Source: Heterostelium multicystogenum (lineage: Eukaryota > Evosea > Eumycetozoa > Acytosteliales > Acytosteliaceae). Taken from it: a DNA stretch of 64,000 nt. Each line of letters starts with the position of its first letter. The stretch's first letter is position 1. The stretch lies in NCBI GenBank assembly GCA_003667245.1, contig RCNN01000027.1:1-64000 (forward strand). Direction: 5' to 3'. The notes under the pieces are model-generated. The model did not search any database, was not told where the DNA came from, and worked only from the letters and a program-made list of their open reading frames with translations. The position numbers and the translations under genes are program-made. This document shows positions 38,292 through 46,908 of this stretch, in pieces.

Positions 38292-38954
38292 TTAAAACGA
38301 ATCGTTCTTTATTACATTACTATTATTAGCTCTGAAATATGATTGATTAGTTACTGCATTCCGAAATAACCAGGTCCCTCCTTGGCTACCCTGGAACACA
38401 TTGAGTTCCAAATGGAAGTACGGTACAGTTTCCGGACTGAGAATCTTCGAATAAATTGTCACATGAAGAAATGATTGGTTGACCATTGATACATTTGGTA
38501 CTTCATGTAGTTGATCTCTAAATTGTTGGTAAAAGAAAGTTGTAGAAGTAGTCACCGGAGCAGTCGTAGTCAGAGGTATAAAAAGAACTGGTAGGTAACT
38601 GCATTTTCAGGGAAATTTTGATTCAACGAGACCGAACCAAAGACATCCATATCGAACTCGTTGATACGCTGACACTGGTCTGCTTGGTAAGCATAGCTGC
38701 TGTAATATTGGGTGCAGTTAGGGTCATTGTAGTTGGTGATATTGACAACTGGATTCTCGCCATTGGACAGCACTTCGATGTTGACCCAATAGTCAAACTG
38801 AAAAATTGAAACATTGCTCGACAGGTACAACATATCCCACTCCATGAGCCTCCTTTGCAGTCATCGGTCAACGGTGTAAGTGTGACCCACTGTGGACTGC
38901 AATGAACTACAATCAACAACACCGAAATCAACAAACAAATACTATTTTTAACAT
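38292..38954 (-). CDS. Small secreted protein of unknown function (frameshifted)
   Basis: The ATG at 38954 begins MLKIVFV and, after a one-base shift, runs into the hydrophobic LLISVLLIVVHCSPQW, a clear signal peptide. The mature part has cysteines in TPLTDDCKGG and YNDPNCTQYYSS and several N-glycosylation sequons (NVS, NIT, NQS). It ends with SNVIKNDSF at 38292. Frame changes near 38930, 38845 and 38575 are needed. Composition and length resemble the short, Cys-poor extracellular proteins common in dictyostelids. No known domain is identified. Confidence 0.5.
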
Positions 38955-39913
38955 TATACTTATATCAAACCTCGAGAGAGTGAGCAATTTACAATTGATA
39001 AAATACAACAAAATAGAAGATTAAAAGACTTGTCTGAGACAACTAGAGTCGAATAGAAAGACCCCAATAGATACTTGTTAGGATCCAATCCGATATTAAA
39101 TCAAAACTTTAACTGCTAATACTAAATTATCAAGATATGATATTTGAGGTTTTTTTGGTTTTTTCAAACAACCCTAGCCATGCGACTCATTATATCTAAC
39201 AAAATAACAAACAAAAGAAGAAAGACAAGATACTCATTTCAATCAATCATTTCAAACTTTAATTATAAACTCTAATCAAATTAAACATATTAGATTGACT
39301 TGATATATATAACATGATACTTTTATATAAGTATCATGTACTTAAATATTTCAAAATAATTTAAATAGGTTTAACCTATTAAAAATAGATGAAATCTATA
39401 TTTATAAATATAAGATTATTAATATATTTGATTAATTATTATTATTATGCATACTGAAGTGGCATAATATTATTTATTTGTTTGTTGTTATTTTCGATCA
39501 AACAAATTTGTTATGATAAAATTGAGATTTTGGCGCCACCTTTTCCTGTTTGACTAATGTTACTTTCCAGTGGTATTGTCATGAGCACACTAGTTTTTTT
39601 TTGTGTAAAAATTATTTTTGATAAACTAAAAAAAAATATTATTTCTTTTTCATAAAAAAAAAAAAAAAATCACACTTCACCATTTTTTCAAATCAAATTT
39701 TCTGTTTCAAAAGTTTTAGTTAGTTTAGTTAGTTTTTTAATCATTTATTGTAATTGAAATATTTATTTGCCATTATTTATCTTTCAGTAGCTGTCAGTTT
39801 GGCGTTAGATATCTAGTTCGTTAATAATAACAATCAAATCTACATACTCCTACCTTCTTAAATCAAATCAAATCAAACTCATTCAGCAACCCGCTTTTTT
39901 ATAACCATCAATC
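38955..39913. promoter_or_regulatory. Beta-tubulin upstream region with clustered inverted repeats
   Basis: A divergent spacer of about 960 bases. It holds five consecutive inverted repeats at 39312-39507 (separate entry). Poly-A/T tracts at 39590-39670 and a CT/CA-rich leader (ending near 39913) precede the tubulin start. Confidence 0.45.
39312..39507. repeat. Cluster of five short hairpin-forming inverted repeats
   Basis: Arms in order: 39312-39322 with 39329-39339 (11 bp, perfect); 39364-39370 with 39374-39380 (7 bp); 39385-39390 with 39394-39399 (6 bp); 39444-39450 with 39462-39468 (7 bp); 39476-39484 with 39499-39507 (9 bp, ATTTGTTTG/CAAACAAAT). All arms are exact. The first and last are the least likely by chance. 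No ORF overlaps. It could be a structured non-coding RNA, a replication or boundary element, or AT-rich coincidence. Confidence 0.6.
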
Positions 39914-41544
39914 ATGAGAGAAATCGTACATATCCAAGTTGGTCAATGTGGTAACCAAGTTGGTAATAAATTCTGGGAGGTCATCTCGGGTGAGCACGGT
40001 ATTCAGCCAGACGGTACCCACATGCCAACCAGCGATGAAAAACTCTCAAAGTTGCAATTAGAGAGAATCAATGTATACTATAACGAAGCTAGAGACAAGA
40101 AGTACGTCCCACGTGCTGTCTTGGTCGATTTGGAGCCAGGTACCATGGATTCTATCCGTGCCTCCACCAACGGTTCATTGTTCCGTCCAGACAACTTCAT
40201 CAACGGTCAATCTGGTGCCGGTAAATATCGCCAAACGCAAAACTTCATGATCTTCAACTACAAACTCGTCGAAACTAACAATATCGTCATCTCTTTTATT
40301 CTCTTTGATAATATTATCATTGTTATCATTACTTTATTGTAATTGATAGGTAACAATTGGGCTAAGGGTCATTATACTGAGGGTGTCGAGTTGGTCGACC
40401 AAGTCCTCGACGTCGTTCGTCGTGAAGCTGAGTCATGTGACTGCTTGCAAGGTTTCCAAGTCACTCACTCAATTGGTGGTGGTACTGGTTCTGGTATGGG
40501 TACCCTTTTGATCTCCCGTATTCGTGAAGACTACCCAGATCGTATGATGTGTACCTTCTCTGTTGTCCCATCACCAAAGGTATCACTCGCTGTTACCGAA
40601 CCATATAACGCCACCCTCTCTGTCCATCAATTGGTCGAGAATGCCGACGAGGTTATGTGCATTGACAATGAAGCTTTACATGAAATTTGCTTCCGTACTT
40701 TGAAGCTCAACAACCCAACCTACGGTGATTGAATCATCTTATCTCTTCAGTAATGAGTGGTATCACTTGTTGTCTCCGTTTCCCAGGTCAAGTAAGTAAT
40801 AACTTAACAAACAGCACCGTAGCCAATTACAAACATAATCTAACAATATTCTCTTGTTTTCGTAACAATAGCTTAACAGTGATTTGAGAAAGCTTGCTGT
40901 AAATTTAATTCCATTCCCACGTCTCCATTTCTTCTTGGTTGGTTTTGCTCCACTCCTCAACAAGGTCAACTCTAACTACCAACGTATCTCCGTCACCGAT
41001 TTAACCTCACAAATGTTCGAAGCCAAGAATATGATGGCTGCCTCCGACCCACGTAACGGTAAATACTTGACTGCTTCCGCTGTTTTCAGAGGAAAGTGCC
41101 ACACCAAAGAAAGTCGATGAGCAAATGTATGTACACAATCAATAGACTCGATCACTCATCATATATGCTAACCATATCTTCAATAGGCTTGCCATCCAAT
41201 CTAAAAACTCATCATTCTTCGTCGAGTGGATTCCAAACAACATTAAATCATCAATTTGTGACATCCCACCAAACGGATTGCCAATGTCTGTCACTTTCAT
41301 CGGTAACTCAACAGCCATCCAAGATCTCTTCAAGCGTATTTCCAACCATTTCACTGCTATGTTCAAGCGTAGAGCTTTCCTTCACTGGTACACCCTCGAA
41401 GGTATGGAAGAGTTGGAGTTCACTGAAGCCGAGAGCAACATGAACGATCTTGTATACGAATACCAACAATACAACGACGTCTCCAACGACGACGAGAATG
41501 AGAATGGTAATGAAGAATTGGTTGAAGAAGGTGAAGAAAACTAA
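39914..41544 (+). CDS. tubB: Beta-tubulin
   Basis: Subunit of alpha/beta-tubulin dimers in microtubules. Four exons (39914-40220, 40350-40791, 40872-41126, 41187-41544) total 1362 bases, which is 453 residues. The MREI autoregulation tetrapeptide opens the protein. The GTP-binding tubulin signature GGGTGSGMG, the FRPDNF loop and the [15 protein letters not shown]-terminal helix are present. The acidic tail (about [20 protein letters not shown]) is longer and more Asn-rich than usual. Two indels that cancel each other interrupt the frame: one T is missing at about 40729-40731 (NPTYGD followed by stop) and one base is extra near 41096. Dictyostelids typically rely on very few beta-tubulin genes, so these are likely sequence errors; a divergent paralogue is the alternative. 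Confidence 0.93.
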
Positions 41545-42191
41545 ACCAATCCCAATTCTATGCAAGATAATCAAATAAAATAAACATTTAACATCAATCA
41601 ATTCAATCAAACATTTATTAAAACAAACTGTAACTAGAAATCTTGATAATCATTCATCTAAAACTAAAAATTAAACCATCATGTTGGTTGCTATTTTAAA
41701 GATTATATTTTTGTTGAAATTCACCAATAATAGAAAAATAAAAAGGTAACTTCTGCTTTGACACGTCAAAACCATATAAATTATATAAATTAATAAATTT
41801 ATTTATGAAACATATTGTATCATTAAAAATGTGTAATAAAACATTTTATTATATAATAATAATTAATCCAATTAAATCATTAGTATAATAATTATTCCTA
41901 ATTTATATACCATTATATACTTTATATATTTGCATATCAATTGAATGCAAATATTAATAATTATTATTATATAGGTGTTGCAAGAAATGACAGAGTTAAC
42001 CTATAGAGAGAAAGGATTCTTGTTTTCTTTCTAACACCTCTACTGACGAGTCTGCTGTTATTTTCATTAGGTTTCTTTTTTATCAGAAAAGAAAGTTATT
42101 ACCTACGAGTAAAATACACCATTTCTTTTCTCTCGTAAAAGCAGGTGCTATTCTATCGTCTATATTTATATTGACTGCTTTGTCATCTTGA
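41545..42191. other. Spacer between beta-tubulin and the phosphatase gene
   Basis: About 650 bases, AT-rich; AATAAA-like signals follow the tubulin stop. The part from about 41990 onward may contain unresolved 5' exons of the next gene. Confidence 0.4.
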
Positions 42192-44014
42192 CAGTATATT
42201 GTGGTTGCTCCTGTTATCGTCATACTTTTTCCGTATTTACTTCTTGCCTCTTTAATACATCTCCGTAGTATACCGCAATCTTCTCACATTGCACTTTGCG
42301 ATATTGAGTTGCTGCCTGGCGTCGTCAATTCCGCTGCCAACATCGACAACAACAATTCAGTGGCGTGGAATGAGTTTAGTGGCGACAACGATGACTATGA
42401 CGACTCAAATCCACATGGCGAGCTAAACGACATCGACAACAAGCCTAGTTTTAGAAGCGGGAGCTTGTCGCGGATCAACGACCACGACGAGGATGGAGAT
42501 AGGAGTGACGGTGCTTTTTCCAGCTTAGGGGCCAAGCTCAATCGTGCGGCGAAAAAATGCAGTTTCCATCCGATGGTATCGGCAGCAGCTTTTATTGTCG
42601 CGAGAGGACATAGTCAGATCACCCAAAACATCAGTGTTTCTCATGGTGCTTGTACTGGTGTTTTCAATTGTTATTCCACTTGCTCTTGACAGAGTGTGCG
42701 TGTGTTCGCATCCAATGACGTTTTCAGTTCGATATTCCCGAAGTACCTATTGCTCGAATGACGAGATATGTCACATGTATCTAACTCTCCCCGAAGACCC
42801 TTCGCATTCGATGATACTCCAGTATCACACAAGAGACTATCCTAGTGATTTTTGTGTAACTGTACAGGCACCCACTGGCGAAAACATTACAGTTGAACGA
42901 TCTTTTATTCAGTCGATGGATTCGATCATCAAGGAAGAGGATCGTTACGTATCAACTCATTTTATCAATAATTTGCAACCCAATACGATCTATTCTCTCT
43001 CCGTTTGTTATAAGAAAGGAAAGGTGTGTTCTCCAATCAAACAGTTTAGAACACTCCCAAATGACAAGGATACTCCAATCAGATTTATTACAGGTGGAGA
43101 TATTCAGTTGAATCAGGATTCCAACGACTTGGCTGCCGAGGCCATCAAAAAGAAATATAATCCACTTCACTTTATCGTGATAGGAGGCGATGTTGCATAT
43201 GCTGAAGGAATTCCTGCTTGTTACCAACGGTGGGATCAGAAATTGTCTTTTCTGATAAAATATTTTGGTAGTACGACACCAGAGGGATTAATGCTCCCAT
43301 TCTTGTTTGCTATTGGAAATCATGAGGCTGGATCTTTCTTTCAACCAGCATCGAAAGTACCATTCTTTCTGAAATATGCATCTTTCTCAGAGAAGGATGC
43401 ATATTCTAAAGCTCAGGAAAGATCTACTTATCATATGCACAAATTAAATACATTTGGAAGTTTGGCGATTTTGGATAGTTGTGTACTCAGTTGCTGGGGA
43501 CCGCAAGCTACATGGTTGGATGAGCAGTGGAGTTCGTCAGCCAACTATGTATCCAACAGATTGGTGATATATCACTCACCTATTTATCCTGGTGGTGGTC
43601 AGCCGATGACAGCTAAAATCCCTTCAATGGGACAAGCAGCTATTGTACCTACGTTTGAAAAATTCAATGTATCACTTGTTATGGAGAATCACGAGCACAT
43701 ATTTAAAAGAACCAAACCACTTAAAAATGGAAAAGTAGATGAAGCTAATGGTATTGTTTATGTTGGTGGTGGAGCATTTGGAATAGGTTCTCGTAGTAAA
43801 CCAGGAAACACAACAGATTTACCATGGTACCTTGAAAAAAGAGCAACTACAAAGTAGGTTGAATATGCTTTAAGTATCATTATATTTCAAAAACTAACTT
43901 ATTCTTTATAGTCATTTATGGATTGTAAATATATCCCCAAACTCAACTAAAGCTATTGCTATAGACCCTGATGGGGATATAATTGATGAAACTAGTTGGA
44001 GCATCCACAAGTAA
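42192..44014 (+). CDS. Membrane-anchored purple-acid-phosphatase-like metallophosphoesterase
   Basis: The catalytic part has a fibronectin-like N-terminal beta domain (from about 42720) and the metallophosphatase motifs GGDIQ, GGDVAYAEG, GNHEAG, VIYHSP and ENHEHIFKR, the set used by binuclear purple acid phosphatases. A strong transmembrane helix (VLVLVFSIVIPLAL) precedes it, and further upstream comes an acidic linker (DNDDYDDSN) plus one or two more hydrophobic spans. A second exon (43912-44014, donor after 43853) encodes HLWIVNISPNSTKAIAIDP and ends IHK. The N-terminus is unresolved: no ATG fits, the upstream frame has a TGA at 42189-42191 next to a possible acceptor, and one frame change is needed near 42600. 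Predicted to be anchored in the plasma, endosomal or lysosomal membrane with the enzyme on the lumenal or outer side. Substrate unknown. Confidence 0.75.
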
Positions 44015-44083
44015 ATAAAAATAGCAATATTTATTGTTTCTTGAATGTTTAATAATAGTAGAGTTTGAGTAGTTTGAACCTTA

Positions 44084-46621
44084 TTATAGTTTCTCCAAAG
44101 GAATGTTTAGCACATCAAATTTAACTTTGTAATCAAAATGCCACCATTCTTGTTTATGAGGTAAAAAGTCGTGGTTCATCATGGCTGTAGTCAACAGTTT
44201 CTTGAACCATCTTTGTCTTGATGTTCCTCCATAATAAGATCGGTGAGACCTAACCGAAAATTCATCATATTCACCTTGCATTGGGATGATTTCTTTGGTT
44301 TTCAAATTATATAATGTCAGGTCAACGGCACCTCCTCTGTTATGGACTGATCCTCTGCTTGGAGTGGCAACGTAGACTCCTATGAACTCAGGTTTGACAC
44401 ACTCAGCCATTGCCCAGGTGACATTCCATGGTCTGTATGAATCATAAACGATCAATCCAACACCCCATTGAGCCAACCAATTGTGACAACGAAGCAATGA
44501 CTCTGCTGCTTGACGGTGGAGGAATGCTTTGGCAACTTTATATAATGGAATTCCCAAGAAGTTATCAGTTGTGGCATATTTTACATCGGTCAAAAGTGTT
44601 GGTGAGAGTGTTGAGAGATCAACAAGACTGTGAGTTGCTGGTTGTGGATGTGGACATGGTACACTGTAAGATTTTTCTAAAATGATTTTTGCTTCGTCTG
44701 GTGGGCATACTCCTTCTTGTCTTTCTCCTGGAACAGGTCCAACATGTACATGATAAAAGGGAATCTTTTCTAATTCAAATCTATCTGGAAGTCCATTTGG
44801 TTTGAGATAGAAAACAACTCTTTCGTCATTGTAGAGTGAATCTGGAGAGAATTTAAATTCAACTGAGGTATTTGTTTTTGATATGAATTTAAGTGAGCAG
44901 TGGAGCAAGGTTTCAATACAAATCATTAAGGTTCCACCATAGTCTTCATAGATTATTGCAAGTTGATTTGCCTCATAATGACCAATAAGATTCTTTAAGA
45001 AATCTGGAATTTCCAAAGGAGGTTGTGACACTGGAGGTAGTGGATGGTAAGGTTCATATAATAGATTATTATTCGAAATGTCATTCTGTCTTTTGTATCC
45101 ATCAATTATTATTGTTTTATCTTCATTCATGGATATTTTCAATGGTATGCCAAAAGACATTCTATCATTGGTGGTTAGAGCTCCGTCTGGGAATAGAGGT
45201 GAACCATCTTCAGGTGAAATCCAACAGAGCTTGGTAGTACTGAATATTCTTCTGTATATATTTCCATTATATTCTTCATATATCTTGAAGCGTTGGGTAT
45301 CCTTTTGTGGAACACCCTCCACCTGTTGATAGTAACCCAAGATTGAGTTCTTAATCTCAACAGGAATTGGTTTGCATTTCATTATCGATTTCATTTGATT
45401 TTGAGCATTGACTAAAGCTGTCTTATCATATGGAATCTCTTGGGTGGGTTGGGGGATATTCTGGGAAATGATTAGTTGGAATATATAATCAACCAATTGA
45501 ACAACCAGGGAGTAGTTGCAGTCCAAAGTTGATACAGCATATATACCAACTCCAAGCTCTGGTACAACACGGAATTCACTTGCATAACCATAGAGTGCAC
45601 CACCATGTTTTCCCATTAATAGACCATAAATCTGATTAACTTCTATACCCATTCCATGGGTCATTGATGTTGGGTGGTAGTGGTTGTCATTGTTTGGAGT
45701 TGTAAGAGGATTGTCCAAAGGTTGTGGGGTCATCATCAGTTTGTATGATTGCTCAGATATTAATCCACCTCCATTATTTAAAAATATACGGAGGAAATGG
45801 TTGATTTCAGAAAGGGTACACTTTAATCCACCAGCAGGATTCATCCCCAATTTGATAATTGGTGCCTCTGTGAAAACACTAACATCAGTTGTAGTTTCAT
45901 CCCAGTAATTCCACATATGACCAACTGCCATTCTCATTTCGTCTTCGTTGGAGTATTTGGTGGAGTTCCACATATCCTTTTTAAAAGTACAGTGAGTCAT
46001 TCCAATTGGATCAAGAACGTACTGTTGTACATAGTCTTCAAACAACATTCCGGAAACCACCTGGATGATGTAGCCAACCAGTGCAATAGCAGTATTTGAG
46101 TACTTGAATATTGTTTTTGGTTTGTAGATTAGGGGAGTGTGACAAATAGATTTAACCAGCTCTTCAAGTTCACATTGATTTACATTAAAGCCATTGCCTT
46201 CGGGTGGTTCTCTAACAATTCCTGAGGTATGTCTGATTAAATTAAAAACAGTGATTTGTTTGTAGAGAGGTGGTTCGTTTGGATCACAATCGACAGGATT
46301 CTTTGGTGCAAAGTCGGGTGGCATGTATTTAGTAATTGGGTCAGTGAGAGAAACCTTTCCCTGATCAATCAGCTGGAACAGTGCAACATAGGTAAACAAT
46401 TTTCCAACTGAACCAATATTGAAAAGTGATCGTTCAATAGAAGGGATTGGAGTTCTGATCTCAGGATGATGGTAGACTTTTGTTAGGAGTGTCTTTGATC
46501 TATTGGTAATAGTCAATCCTACTACAGGAATAGCTTTGTCTTTGAATTGATAATCAATCCATTCTCCAATTGGTGATAGAATTGAATCGAGAGAATTAAT
46601 AATTTCATCTTTTTGTATCAT
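44084..46621 (-). CDS. Beta-lactamase-like / VanX-type D-Ala-D-Ala dipeptidase fusion, copy 1 (intact)
   Basis: Uninterrupted, intronless 845-residue ORF. Residues about 15-400 form a class C beta-lactamase/DD-peptidase-like serine hydrolase: SVGK at Ser71-Lys74 (SxxK), YSN at 174-176 and HGG at 339-341 (KTG position). A beta-rich middle follows (about 425-650, GHYEANQLAIIYEDYGGTLM). Residues about 660-845 are a VanX/M15D dipeptidase: VYDSYRPWN (Arg730), SVHNRGGAVD (zinc ligands His760 and Asp767), EWWHFDY (Glu825 base, His828 ligand). The His-Asp, His-Glu and Glu-His spacings (7, 65 and 3) equal those of Enterococcus VanX (His116, Asp123, Glu181, His184). There is no signal peptide, so a cytosolic location or unconventional routing is implied. 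Inferred role: trimming D-Ala-containing muropeptides from ingested bacteria. First of three tandem paralogues on the same strand. Confidence 0.88.
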   Translation of the reverse strand: MIQKDEIINSLDSILSPIGEWIDYQFKDKAIPVVGLTITNRSKTLLTKVYHHPEIRTPIPSIERSLFNIGSVGKLFTYVALFQLIDQGKVSLTDPITKYMPPDFAPKNPVDCDPNEPPLYKQITVFNLIRHTSGIVREPPEGNGFNVNQCELEELVKSICHTPLIYKPKTIFKYSNTAIALVGYIIQVVSGMLFEDYVQQYVLDPIGMTHCTFKKDMWNSTKYSNEDEMRMAVGHMWNYWDETTTDVSVFTEAPIIKLGMNPAGGLKCTLSEINHFLRIFLNNGGGLISEQSYKLMMTPQPLDNPLTTPNNDNHYHPTSMTHGMGIEVNQIYGLLMGKHGGALYGYASEFRVVPELGVGIYAVSTLDCNYSLVVQLVDYIFQLIISQNIPQPTQEIPYDKTALVNAQNQMKSIMKCKPIPVEIKNSILGYYQQVEGVPQKDTQRFKIYEEYNGNIYRRIFSTTKLCWISPEDGSPLFPDGALTTNDRMSFGIPLKISMNEDKTIIIDGYKRQNDISNNNLLYEPYHPLPPVSQPPLEIPDFLKNLIGHYEANQLAIIYEDYGGTLMICIETLLHCSLKFISKTNTSVEFKFSPDSLYNDERVVFYLKPNGLPDRFELEKIPFYHVHVGPVPGERQEGVCPPDEAKIILEKSYSVPCPHPQPATHSLVDLSTLSPTLLTDVKYATTDNFLGIPLYKVAKAFLHRQAAESLLRCHNWLAQWGVGLIVYDSYRPWNVTWAMAECVKPEFIGVYVATPSRGSVHNRGGAVDLTLYNLKTKEIIPMQGEYDEFSVRSHRSYYGGTSRQRWFKKLLTTAMMNHDFLPHKQEWWHFDYKVKFDVLNIPLEKL

Positions 46622-46908
46622 TTTTTAATTTAACAATTTTGATAAAAAAAAGAAAGAATAAATTTATAACTATTTCTTTTTATGATTGAAAATTAATGAA
46701 TAGCAATAACATAAACAAGTTAAGTTTCAATACAATTTGATTAAATGATTAAATGATTAAATGATGGGGTGTGTTTAATTCCCAATGAAAATTCCCAATG
46801 AAAAATCCCCAATGAAATTAAACACTTTGATTTGATTATTTTATTTGGGAAAGTGGGTGAATTATTACTTTATGTTTAAAAGTAGTCAATTTTGGTTGTT
46901 GATTAGTT
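46622..46908. other. Short spacer with tandem repeats between fusion copies 1 and 2
   Basis: Contains about three tandem units of an 8-base repeat (GATTAAAT) at 46738-46764, then three imperfect units of the 13-base ATTCCCAATGAAA at 46778-46817. These are slippage-prone repeats between tandem genes. The promoter of copy 1 must lie here. Confidence 0.7.
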
